Origin: Bolinopsis microptera
Taxonomy: Eukaryota > Ctenophora > Tentaculata > Lobata > Bolinopsidae
NCBI RefSeq assembly: GCF_026151205.1
Contig: NC_087084.1
Span: 7,861,394-7,925,393, forward strand
DNA: 64,000 bases
Direction: 5' to 3'
Shown here: positions 1 to 10,956 of the stretch, one piece after another
Position numbering within the stretch: the stretch's first letter is position 1
How the letters are laid out: the number at the start of each line of letters is the position of its first letter
Made by a program: the position numbers and the translations under genes
The notes under the pieces: generated by a model
The model's database searches: none
Seen by the model: the letters and a program-made list of their open reading frames with translations, nothing else
What the model was told of the DNA's origin: nothing

Positions 1-2057
1 TTTTAAAAACAAACTACATACATATCTCACATTTGCGAGGACTGCTTCATCACAAGCAAAAAATCGACATTGGTAAATAAAGGTAGGTTCTTTTCACTGA
101 CTTCGTTAAATGAGTTACATATTTTCACACAAATTACGTGCGTGATCATTAAAGGGTTGCTTGTGTGCAGTTACTTTTGGGCCAGCGCCACCCTGTTGGG
201 AGTTTTCACATAAGTAAATTTGCCGATAATACAATTTTACTCATTCTGGACATGTTACCTATATTATCATTATACTAGTATTTCTTCAGGTCTGTCTTCT
301 ATAACCACGATGAAAAGAAAAGCTGGGCGAAAACATTTGAGACTGCAGATTGCAGAACTGGAACACTCTATTTGAAGACAGTGGCTGCTGAGTGCTGAGC
401 TGCATCAAATCTATCAGCATCATGTAACTTCGATCAGGAACAGACTCCATTTCATTTCCGACAACTAGCACCTGTTTTCCCTAGACTTACCAAGTATTAA
501 GTAACTGCATTAGTATTAGGTTAAATTAAAGGCCCTACATCGAACAAGTCTAACAATTAAAACTTAAATGCAAGAGTGCACAATTTATCACTAAATATCT
601 TCCTCTTTTAATTCTAATCAACACACGGTTTCGTCTTTGTTTCACCCAATCGTGCTGATAATCAGTAATCATGCACTCTGCACTCTAACTTCGAGATGTT
701 TCAAAAGGGCTCCCGACGAGTTGAATTAGATCAATATTTTCTTTTGATACATAGATACTGATTGGGAGGTTCATCATACTATTCTTGTCACATGGTAACA
801 ATTAACGATTAGCTGATCAGCTTCCAGCATCGACAGGCCGAAATCCATAAATATAATCAGTTGTAATAATAATTATGCACACCTATTAACGATTATCCAT
901 CTGCCGATGATCGATTACCATTTAATATTTATCATCGTCCGGATCATCATAATATTTTAATTTAAAGTTACAATTGAACGGTGTTAAGAAAGATAATTTA
1001 AGAGAAATGTTTTGAAAGTGCCTGATTTCGAGTATAAGATCTGTACTGATACATTAATTTTCAGATTGTTATTATAGTTTATTTGTATTTTTTATATTAT
1101 CTTATCCGCACAAGTTCGGAAGCCATCTGAACGCTATTGCCAGACACAGGCATATATTTATTTTGGGGTATCATGCTCTCAGAAATTTCAACTCAGTCCG
1201 ATATTATAGTTATACTAACCTGCATTGCATAAGGTTAATTGTCTCGCAGTCTAGTGCATAAACCTTTTATTTTGCATAAACCCTTTATTTTGATTGGGAA
1301 AACTTTAGTTTAATGTGGTTACCGTCTCTAAAGTTGGCATGATAGTTAATAAACTCTTATCTATTATGTCACTGAAGATGACGCCTTGCAACATGTTTGA
1401 CGATGGCCTGTAGATTGATAGTTTGATCTAAGTATTTACAACAATTCATCTAGTTTGATTGATTCAAAGGGAAACAAATTCCTCTCTTATCTATTATGAC
1501 TATATTTAAATTCAATCCTGTAAAGTGATACTCCTTTTTTAGTAATTTATACATGTGTTTTCTCCTTCTGATTTTTAAACTATTACCGGTCACGCTGAAT
1601 AATAATGACATCAGTGAATTTAAAGATATCGTTAACATCACTCAGAAAATGCGCGTCTTTAGCGCGTGTCTTGTTGTTATGCATCAATCCTTCGGTAGAT
1701 CGGCGAGATGCACCACTGTGCCTCACCGAGCTGCGAAGGATTGACATCGTGAATCAAATCGGAGATATACCTTCATACGATACGTGTGATAGGAATGAGG
1801 ATCATATGCTGCTTAAGAGTTACCCGGTGGATCACATACTGCATACGTGGCTTGAACTGACCCGAAGGAATTGTGATCAGTGGATCACTTCGAAACACGT
1901 GATGTGAACCGACGAATCGTATTCGCAAGATCAATTCGAAATAAGTGACGTGAACCGACCCGACGAATCACTTAATGGTCCATAAGAAGGATAGGATGTG
2001 ACCTGAGCTTGGAAATAAGTCAGGATATTTTGTCGCAGTAGAGTACGCTACCTGGAT
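1..2057. other. intergenic DNA with old repeat fragments
   Basis: No coding region is supported; open frames are short and lack recognisable motifs. Around 150-205 there is a fragment like a mariner end (AGTTACTTTTGGGCC then CCACCCTG), matching a better copy at 41,131-41,157. Around 660-775 a segment resembles 8,805-8,890, so it belongs to a dispersed repeat. Confidence 0.55.
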
Positions 2058-2150
2058 GGTAGTGCGACACGTACCCTAGTGCGACAGAGGGTGTTTTTGT
2101 CGGACTTCGCACTAGAGTACGTGTCGCATTACAGTACGTGTCGCACTACC
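2058..2150. repeat. inverted repeat, 17-bp arms
   Basis: GGTAGTGCGACACGTAC at 2,058-2,074 returns as its exact reverse complement at 2,134-2,150. Shorter GTGCGAC/GTCGCA repeats lie between. It would fold as a hairpin and looks like the core of a small foldback or MITE-type repeat. No gene is nearby. Confidence 0.75.
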
Positions 2151-2649
2151 TACAGTAAGATTACCCTTTCTCTAAGTAGATCTTGAAGTGAAAATCGTTT
2201 CCGATTTTACTTTTAGCGTTGATGTCGCTGAAAATTTCCGTGGTTTTTAGATTTGCCAAAAGCAAAAGTTCTTACTTCTTTCTGATCAAGGTATTCCATT
2301 AGCGTTGCATCACCATTAGCCTTAGGTAAAGGTATAAAATTCGATAACTGTTTTATCGTCTGATCGGTATCCGCATGATTTTCTGATCTAATTCTACCGG
2401 CCGAATGGCAAAGCGATAAACATTATTTTTCATAACACATCCGCGTTTTCCGACCAGTTTAAGTTAAACAAGGTTAACGGTGACCAGTCCTGTGGACAAT
2501 GACATGGAGCCTATTACCTATGACTATAAATTTATAATAATGCAATTCACAGAATTGCATTTTGACGTACTTTTGGGAGTACCAAAAGCGCGCAAACTAA
2601 ATATATTTGACGCGCGAATCTGTTTTTGAAAGAAACTGATCAAAGTGAA

Positions 2650-4800
2650 AGAGAATCTAATTTGTAATAACATCGCGCGGGGAATAATATTGGTCACGTA
2701 CGTGTAATAATAAAACTTTAAACTATATTATAAGTATACGAATACCTAACGATTCCCTTAAAAATAAGGATAATCTATAAATCACTTTGACGTGGGACTG
2801 GGAAGCTATTCTCGCACATAACTTACGAATCCAAAATTACTAGGTCTAGAGAAGGTTCCAAAATCAAACCAGCAATGATAAGTTTATCTTATTGAACTTT
2901 AATTAACTTTAATTTTGAATCGACACCAATTCAAATTGAACGCTCGAGAGTCTGAGAAGAGGCTTACCTGGGGACCTCAGGCTATCATGTTCATTAACAT
3001 ATAAAGATTTGGCGGAATGACAGGCTGAGCGCGGCCCAGTAAAGAAGAGGCCCCAGCTAGGGCATAGCGTACATATATTAATATCCGTTTAACCTTAAAG
3101 TTAAATAGTCTGCCCATTTACGTTCAAGTCAACGCCCGTACGTAAACGTTTGAATGCCTCCGGGCTCCGAGCGTTCATTTTAATGTCCGTTTTTAACTTT
3201 AAATGGATACAATGAGATAAAACTATGTTGTCGGAATTAGACAGTAAATAAACAATAATGAATAAAAATAAGTCACTAGTATAGCAATAAGCAAATAATA
3301 ATAAAATTATTGCTCCTTAATTCGTGAATTTTTCATAAGACGCAAACTTGTGTTAACATAAATATAATAACATAAATATAATAACATAAATAATAATATT
3401 AATAAGGTCTCGCTGCTTGTTAACTGTGAGGCGGTTTCTTTTTTTGTTTATCACCCAGTCGTACAAGCTCCAATTCGTCTCACAGGGTGAGGCTGATGTC
3501 GATTGCGACAGCGCTTTCATTGGAAAACTCTGTAGTTCGGGTACCTCTCAACCGAAGTTGCTCCACCAAGAGACTGGACCGTCAGAATCTTGGCTAAAAC
3601 TTGAGGCAGCGTCAGTAGAGAATAAGCCTCTTTTCTCTCGGTAGAACGTGTACTGCGAAATTAAAGTATCTTCTTCTTTGTTGCGCCGTCACACCACGTG
3701 TCCATGACATCTAGAAACTCCTTCCAGACATCCTGATTCGTGTGTTTATCATATCCCTGATATATAAGCCAGGTGAACACAAAACCCTACTGAATGTAGG
3801 GGGGAATGGAGCTCGAGCCACCTTTTTTTGGCAAGACTAATCATATCGCTTTTATAGTTTCAATTGCGAAAAGCAAAATTTGCTAACTTTAAGGTGAACA
3901 GATAATATTTGTAATAAATTACACCGATGAAACCAACAGGAATCTTAAGACTATTGTCTGAAAATCTAAGCAAGACTATTATCGGCTCGAGAATTGAGCA
4001 TAAATAGTCGACTTCTATCCAGAAACCTAGGAGAATCAGGGGACATCCTGTTGTCAATTTATGGGAGGTCGACTTTACTGCTTTGATCACAGACGTCCGA
4101 TACAGCAGCGGAAGCGCAAGATCTGCTGATGAGCAATTCCGTCGGTCTGTACCTAATCAATGACGGCTAAACTAGGTAAATTTGCGCATGAACCTTTCAA
4201 TATTATAGATTATACTTTTCCGAGCCACCGAATTGAGCCTGTATTGTTCTATGGCTGAGACCCATTGGATATCGGTTAGTAGCTGTCTGAAAACTATAAG
4301 CGTATTAATGGCTGTTACAGTAGGCCCTCAACAGTTGAATACCATCCCCAAGCCAACAGTGATGATTAGTCGAAGCATAATGAAACTAGCCAAGTATTTA
4401 GCGAGACACAATGATGAACTGGCCGATCAAGCACTTTTTGGGATTCCCAGCATAAAATAACAACACCTGTTTCCAAACAGTTAAAGTTAAAGATTATAAA
4501 CTTACCGTTGCCTAATTCTGAGAATTCTGAATGCTGAAAGAGAATCTTATCGCGTCGCGCGGGGAATAATTTTGGTCACGTACATCATTTTGTGTTCCCT
4601 TTTAAATACAATTACCAGTGCAGAGAGTGGTTTCAGAAACGCAAATTCAACTTGCAAAGATTAATTTACCTGGGTAACCTCGCTCAGGCTTTTGCATTTA
4701 TTAAGTTAAACACATTGATTTAACATTGAACATATTATGGCGATTAAAAATATGCCTATAGCAGATAGGGCGGAATGACAGGTTCAGCAACGCCCAGGAA
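2650..4800. repeat. degenerate dispersed repeat, two partial copies
   Basis: Segments at 2,650-2,703 and 4,539-4,586 share an AAAGAGAATCT start and the string CGCGCGGGGAATAAT followed by TTGGTCACGTAC. Downstream of each (about 2,965-3,050 and 4,668-4,800) both share TTACCTGG, CTCAGGCT and GGCGGAATGACAGG. Pieces recur near 6,250 and 63,185. At 3,080-3,210 is a relic with the TGTCCGTT/GAACG motifs of the 59,223 MITE family. I see no supported gene in this stretch. Confidence 0.5.
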
Positions 4801-5570
4801 TTACAAGCAGCAAATTCTGCTACTGCTAGTGCTATCAGTATCACGGAGAATCGAAGCAAATATTATAGTGGTACCGTGGCATGTCCATTCTGGGTCAGCG
4901 TTGTATATACTTATATATGTTGCATGGATAAGTCCCTGCTTGCTGTTGGCGTTGCTGCGGCGAGGCTGGCTGGAATAATTGTCGGAGAACTCTTTGGCTT
5001 CGTACTCTCTTCACTTCTTTCTCCGCACAAAACTGTTCAATCCGTGGGAGGCCCTGTTATTCAAATAAAGTTCTGAACCTTCAATCAAGCGTTTAGTTCT
5101 AAAACTTTGGTAATGGAAATTGTAGTTTTGTAGCTTTTCTCATAACTATCGTCCTATCGAACTGATGATCAATAAACATCACGCGGTTTGCTACAATCAA
5201 GTAAGTATAAGGAGTTGTTTACATATCAGCAGAGGGGTCTTCCAAATTGCAAATGATTACGATTGACCATATAATATTGTAATTTTGGCACAATAGCACA
5301 ATACTAATAGCGATACCCGGATTTAACATTTAAACAATTTGTAATCGTATTGCCATGCAGTGTTTGTGTAAATGTAGTACTAGTTGGTAATCGCTTTTCT
5401 TGTCAAAAAGTTAATATTTGTTTCCTTCGATAGTAAATTATTTTGTCCCAAATTCATATATTTTATAATAATACAAAATTGTTTTTAGACCAATTATACA
5501 ATGTCAATAAGTCATGTGGCATGTAAGGCGCCAAAGACAAATTGCTAAAAGGCTCGGCGCAACTGCAGAA
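4801..5570. other. nothing recognised
   Basis: AT-rich DNA with short open frames in several phases and no domain motif, splice-site chain or clear repeat that I could match elsewhere in the window. Confidence 0.5.
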
Positions 5571-5809
5571 AACTGCCACTAACTGCCACTAACTGCTACA
5601 AACTGCCACTAACTGCTACAAACTGCCACTAACTGCTGCAAACTGCGCGCGCAGTGCGTGGGCGCGATTGTAGCAGTTAGTGGCAGTTAGTGGCAGTTAG
5701 TGGCAGTTTGTAGCAGTTAGTGGCAGTTTGTAACAGTTAGTGGCAGTTTGTGGCAGTTAGTGGCAGTTAGTGGCAGTTAGTGGCAGTTTGTAGCAGTTAG
5801 TGACAGTTT
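5571..5809. repeat. inverted arrays of a 10-bp motif
   Basis: Units AACTGCCACT and AACTGCTACA alternate from 5,571 to about 5,645. A GC-rich centre (GCGCGCAGTGCGTGGGCGCG) follows. The reverse complement (AGTGGCAGTT, TGTAGCAGTT) then runs from about 5,670 to 5,809. The whole tract can fold into one long hairpin. A looser CTGCTAACTG relative lies at 14,960-15,760. Confidence 0.85.
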
Positions 5810-5832
5810 CTTTGCACTTTGCTCCTCCTGTG

Positions 5833-6098
5833 CGGAGTTGATATAGTGATCAAAATGGGGAAAAATACGCTGCTTTTAGCTGTAACATAATGTTTGATGG
5901 TTGGATATGCTTTAAACTTTTCGGACACATTTCTTGTAAGTCTATGAGTAAGCTTACCAATTTTTGTTGCAATCGGAGGTCGGGAAAAATACTTAATATC
6001 TATTTGTTTGAAGAAAATTGTGCTGGCCGAAATTAGCGCTAAAAAACCATCCCACAGTCGGCACGCGCGGCTCACTGTCGATGGCGCACTACCTAGTA
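5833..6098. repeat. dispersed repeat, 3' part (copy 1 of 3)
   Basis: Matches 10,379-10,646 closely, ending in the same GCGCACTACCTAGTAA. It starts abruptly at CGGAGTTGATATAGTG, about 330 bp into the longer copy, so the 5' part is missing. Such one-sided truncation fits a retroposed element, but faint terminal inverted similarity in the longer copies also allows a MITE. Confidence 0.8.
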
Positions 6099-6689
6099 AT
6101 GTGTATCACTCGCTTCACTCGATCCGAAATTAAAGTATTTAATCCTATAACGCCAAGCTAGTAATTTATTTTTATGAAAGCACTCTGGCCAGGCAAGATT
6201 TTAGTTTTACATTTGACCTTTATGTCAAAAATCTCTGAATTTTCAATCTGTGGTCTATGTTACCTGAGGACCTCAGGCTTCGTCCTTACTTCGTCACAGT
6301 ACAGGACGATCGGAGCTCGAAGAGCGTAGAGAGTGCTGGCGTCGTCCTGTGATGGTCGACGTATTTTTGCTTGCTGGGATCCGGCCGAATGACGCCACAT
6401 CACAAATGCAACGTGTAGGGTAAAACTAAAAACGCTTCCCTATATGAGATAATATGACAAAAATTGTTTGGTCACGTGACCAGTCAATGACATTGATATT
6501 TCGCTGCTGACGGTTTGGTGGAGGGTTAGGGTCAACGTTTATACATTATATATAGGGTCAAAGTTAGGACTAGAGTTGTACACTATTGACATTGTGAGGG
6601 TAATGGTTAAGGTTTATCACTAGCGACCTTTTCATCTGACCACAATATCGCAAATGCTATGTTGTATGTCACGTGACGAATTTAGCCGA
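6099..6689. other. nothing recognised apart from repeat scraps
   Basis: Contains a GGACCTCAGGCT segment (about 6,265) also seen near 2,975, plus ordinary AT-rich sequence. No gene signal. Confidence 0.4.
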
Positions 6690-6905
6690 GGGTCGGAAGT
6701 CGGAAGTCGGAAGTCGGAAGTCAGTGGACTCTGTTGGAAGCCGGCGGACTCCGAGTGGAGTCCGCGGCGGACTTTAAAGTCCGCTCGGCTCCGCTCGGAG
6801 TCCGCCAAAATGTATTCGAGTCCAAACGAAATACATTTTGGCGGAGCACCGCCGGAGTCCGCTCGGAGTCCGGCGGCTCCGCCGCGGACTCTACTCCACG
6901 ACGGA
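6690..6905. repeat. GC-rich nested palindromes
   Basis: Four CGGAAGT repeats lead into many GGACTCCG/CGGAGTCC words in both orientations. The centre is an inverted pair, CCGCCAAAATGTATTCG and CGAAATACATTTTGGCGG, around an 8-base loop. Composition is far above the local GC level. The frames open through it follow from base bias and are not genes. Confidence 0.8.
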
Positions 6906-7107
6906 TAGTGCCGCAATTTTACGTGTAATTCTATTGTGTTCCCGAAAGAAATTTTGCCCTGTTTTTTTTGTTTTGAAACTACGTAAGCAAGTACTTCGTG
7001 ATATCGAACTCTCTAATTGGTTACTGATGGAATTACAGTCAGTTTATAGTTATACAGTTATACAGTTGATAAAGTCATAGCGAGCACCCAATTGTTTGAT
7101 CGGCCCT

Positions 7108-8184
7108 ACTAGGCTATCCACTCCGATAATCGTAACCGATAAATATCTCCGATAATTCGTTTAAAAAATTTATCTGTTTATCTAGATAAAACATATTTTT
7201 ATCGGTATAAAAATTCACTAGATATTACCGAAAATACTGTCACAATACCGTAAAATTGTAAAGAAATATTAGTGTTTTTGCCTTCCCAAGTAATCCAAGA
7301 AACAGTCCCAAACGTCTTCTAGAATGATAAAAGAGGTAGTTTACTTAGATGTGAGCTTAAGAGGTTTATTTACATTTGTATACCTATGGAACTGTAGAAC
7401 TGTATGAATTGTTGAAATCCAGAGAAGGTTAGTGACATTGTTCTCTTGAGGGTGCTGGCGTTTTACCTTATAATCATTCTGGAGACGGGAACGAGCATGT
7501 TACTGTCCTGGGCGTGAAACATTGTCTTCAGGAGAAGGAATCTGTTGCTCCAAGTTATCAACAGGATAAGTAAACGGTTCACTGAATCACTTTAAATGCT
7601 TTACTGTTTCGAGGAGAATTGGTATTTGGTGCACTACTGTTCTCAGGAGAAGGAACCCCTTGGTCTACTGTTTTGAAGATAACTGGTGCACAACAGTTCT
7701 CAGGAGAAGAAAACCGGCGGTCTACTGTTTTGAAGAGAACTATTGCGTTACTGTTCTCAGGAGAAGAAAACCGGTGGTCTACTGTTTTGAAGAGAACTAG
7801 TACGTTACTGTTCTCAGGAGAAGAAAACCGTTGGGGTCTACTGTTTTAAGGAGAACTAGTGCGTTACTACTTATTGTTCTCAGGAGAAGAAAACCGTTGG
7901 TCTACTATTTTGAAGAAAACTGGTGCACTTCAGCTCCCCGGAGAAGAAAACTGATGCTCTAATATTTTCAAAAGAAAGGAAGTGATAAATAGTAATAAAA
8001 GTCGACAATTAGTTTTTGCAAAATTTGGAAAACATTTTGGCTTTGGCCTTCAGCAGAAAAATTATCGGTTTTATCGGTTTTATCTAGATAAAACCTAAAT
8101 CTTTATCTGTTTATCTAGATAAAACCTAAATCTTTATCTGTTTATCTAGATAAAAGATTTCATACCGATAATAGTTAGCCTAGT
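7108..8184. mobile_element. TIR element carrying a minisatellite
   Basis: ACTAGGCTATC at the left end mirrors GTTAGCCTAGT at the right end. Sub-terminal sequence is also mirrored: TTATCTAGATAA blocks and CCGATAAT motifs occur at 7,120-7,215 and at 8,055-8,175. There is no transposase. It reads as a non-autonomous DNA transposon of about 1.08 kb with the minisatellite at 7,440-7,960 as its interior. Superfamily is not assignable; no clear target duplication was found. Confidence 0.65.
7440..7960. repeat. 57-bp minisatellite
   Basis: Units contain TTCTCAGGAGAAGAAAACC, then GGTCTACTGTTTTGAAGAG, then AACT.GTGCGTTACTG. The unit measures 57 bp, so it keeps one frame open and gives a repeated 19-residue peptide (7,619-7,849, plus). 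About eight degenerate units. The open frame most likely reflects the period being divisible by three, not a gene. Confidence 0.85.
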
Positions 8185-8795
8185 GTAATACCATTATAAT
8201 ACGTCTTCTACTTTTGATGGTGTAAGCTGTGTAGTGTGTAGTAAGCTGAATTTTGTTTTTTATATTCAGGCCGGATTTTTACTTGTAAATACCTAGATAT
8301 ATTGTGTACTGAATAGCAACTTGCCCTGTTTTGACACCGCCAGTTAAATGTTGTTTTTGCGAATTTGACGTTCTGCTCTCACGTTTTCTCCGTCTCAAAC
8401 TCTCCTGATAACTTTAGTCATAGATGCTTACAGTTGACGAACTCACACTCTTGCGCGATGGCCTGCATTATGATCGTTTACAATTACATGAAGCAATAAG
8501 CTGACATGACAAATTTCTTGATATAACGGCCGGCTTTTCGTCGGTTCTCTATTCTTCTATTGTGTTCTATAATCAGTAATTTTGCCCTATTCTGCATCAT
8601 AAACCAAAGGCAAAAGCATGATTTTCTCGTAAATTTGCAAATTGAGTTCGAAATATTTTACTTCTATTTGCTATGAGTATGATTGTTGGAAACTGTAAAG
8701 CACCCGCTGGCGGATATAATACATATCCTACTCGCCTTGCGGGCGGAATTCCGTATGGCACTCGGGCTCAGCGGGGCCTCCGGGCTACGAGCGTG
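8185..8795. other. nothing recognised
   Basis: AT-rich intergenic sequence with no motif, splice chain or repeat partner seen. Confidence 0.4.
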
Positions 8796-9155
8796 CTAAA
8801 TCACTCTACAGTCGATCTTCGAGATTGTTCTAAAAGGGTCCCCGACGGATGTAACCAACTTCAATCGATGTATTTTCGGACGCTGATTCCGAATCACCCC
8901 CATGACATAGGGTTAAAATGCTCTCCTGACGAGAAACTGTTGGCGAAAAACTGTCTCGATCACGTGATATGACCGTATAAGGAAGTTAGTCTTATTTCTC
9001 GTTAGGGTTAGGGTTTCAGCATATGATTTTGCTAAGGATTGGGTTAGGGTTAGGGTTGGGATCAGATTAGAGGGTTAGGGTTTCGAAAAGACGTTCAGAA
9101 CCAGCTAGAGAACGGGTTGAAAAAGTCACGTGACAGTCGAGTGTAGAGTGATTAA
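8796..9155. mobile_element. MITE-like TIR segment with TTAGGG runs
   Basis: TAAATCACTCTACAGTCGA at 8,796-8,814 is mirrored by TCGAGTGTAGAGTGATTA near 9,137-9,154. Inside, 9,001-9,085 has several TTAGGG/GTTAGGGTT units, the common animal telomere repeat, in short interrupted runs. AAAGTCACGTGACAGTCGAG next to the right arm recurs in inverse orientation at the very end of the window (about 63,970-64,000), which supports a dispersed family. Confidence 0.6.
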
Positions 9156-9458
9156 TCATCATCCTCCGGGCTATACGGGGAAATGTCGTCCTCGGGCTGT
9201 GCGCCCTTGAGGACATATATTAATATTATATCGCCGCGCGGGCGCCGGTGATATAAATTTCCGCCGATATAAATTTCCGCCTGCTAGGCTGCGTGGATAT
9301 AGTTTTAATACTTTCAACACTACTATATAACAAATAATTTGAGATAACGATGTTTAATAAAATGATGCAAAGAACTATTTCGAAGATCTAATCAACACCG
9401 ACTTTTAATGTGTAGGAGTACAGCAACGAAATATATATATATATGTATTTGCGATCTA

Positions 9459-10956
9459 CCTTATCGAACCTTATATTTGGACGGACATCAATTGAACGCT
9501 GGAGGCCCTAAGGTTCATTTTAATGTCCGTTCAAATAAAGTCCGTTCATTTAAGGTCCATCCAAGTTAAAGTCCGCTAAATTTTTTTTCAAACATTTTTT
9601 CACTATTTGTTCAGAATATGAAAACTATGGAAACTTTATTGTGCCGTAAGTTAACGACGGAACTAGGTTCTCCTTGGTCTGGCGGAGGCACATTAAACTT
9701 TACTAGTATATGATGTTTGCAAGGGTCACTTGGCGGAAAAAGTCAACGAAATTATGGCACTCAACAACATAGTTTATGACCTAGTCCCCGCCAACATACC
9801 AACATGCCTTCGGCGGCGCGCGCTTCGCGCGCGAAAAGTGGCATGCAACGTATGTCAATGTCAAACTTGTTCCAGCCTCTAGATACTACGGTAAATCATG
9901 TTGCCAGGGACATTGTCCGACGTTGTTATAGTTCATATTAATCATGGGAGGTAATGGAACAGTGCTAGGAAATTTCCACGTGATTTTAAGGTTAACCCAA
10001 AGTTGTCTAAGATAAAACCACTTTACGCCGAATGGCTTGTAAAACTAGGGGGTGCACCATAAAAATAAACTTGCTCGGATTTTAAAAATTTTTGTACCAT
10101 TGTTTTCTAGAGACTGTGAGAATTTTCACAATACCAAATTTGTCATACCTCTTTGGAAAGATCAGTGAGTTTTGCCTAGGTGCCATATTTGATGGTGCGC
10201 GGCTTTTGGAGCAAAATTAGCTGTAAAAGTCGCGTAATTTGACCAAATTTGACCAAATTCGTTGATTTTTGTCGTATTATTTGGATATATCTTCAGTTCC
10301 TTTAATGAGATCATTCTGAAAATTGGCGACGACCTTCCAATAAGGCTTTCACAACTGTCCGAAAAATTTGGTGGATATCGGAGTTGATATAGTGATAAAA
10401 ATGGGGCAAAATACGCTGCTTTTAGCTGTAACATAATGTCTGATGGTTGGATATGCTTCAAACTTTTCGGACACTTTCCTTGTAAGTCTATCAGTAAGCT
10501 TACCAATTTTTGTTGCAATCAGAGGTCGGGAAGGATACTTAATATCTATTTGTTTGAAGAAAATTGTGCTGGCCGAAATTAGCGCTAAAAAAACCATCCT
10601 ACAGTCGGCACGCGCGGCTCACTGTCGATGGCGCACTACCTAGTAAAACTAAATGTTAACACTGAAATGCAGGACCGGGGTATTTCATGCACGAAAACCC
10701 ATTTGATGAAGATAATATTATGTGATATTAGACACTAATCATGTACACATATTTTAACATTTTTACTGCTTAACGAATGCTTTTCTTACTTATTGTATAA
10801 AAAATGGATTTAAAAATCATTTGCTGAAATAAAAAAACGTCAAAAAAAAAGAAAAAATTCGAATTTTTGATGGTTTTGAATGCCTTCTAGCGTTCATACT
10901 TTCATATTAATGTCCGTTCATAATTATGTCGGTTCATAAAAGGTCCGATTAAAAGG
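9459..10956. mobile_element. TA-flanked MITE, copy 1, interrupted
   Basis: Same family as 59,223-59,791. The left TIR starts CCTTATCGAACC after TA (9,457-9,458). The right end (GGTCCGATTAAAAGG) is degraded and followed by TA at 10,957. Shared internal blocks are 9,480-9,745 and about 10,690-10,956. The middle (about 9,747-10,690) is absent from the other copy and includes the dispersed repeat at 10,048-10,646, so this copy took later insertions. Confidence 0.75.
10048..10646. repeat. dispersed repeat, fullest copy (copy 2 of 3)
   Basis: Starts GGGGGTGCACCATAAAAATA and ends GCGCACTACCTAGTAA. It is collinear with 17,770-18,357 over most of its length and with 5,833-6,098 at its 3' part. The ends are weakly inverted (GGTGCACCA versus TGGCGCACTACC). 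Frames open in it on the minus strand are not conserved between copies, so I do not call a gene. Confidence 0.85.

Noticed and set aside
10162-10597. Overlapping 82-118 codon frames in the dispersed repeat
   Set aside because: Not conserved in frame among the three copies.
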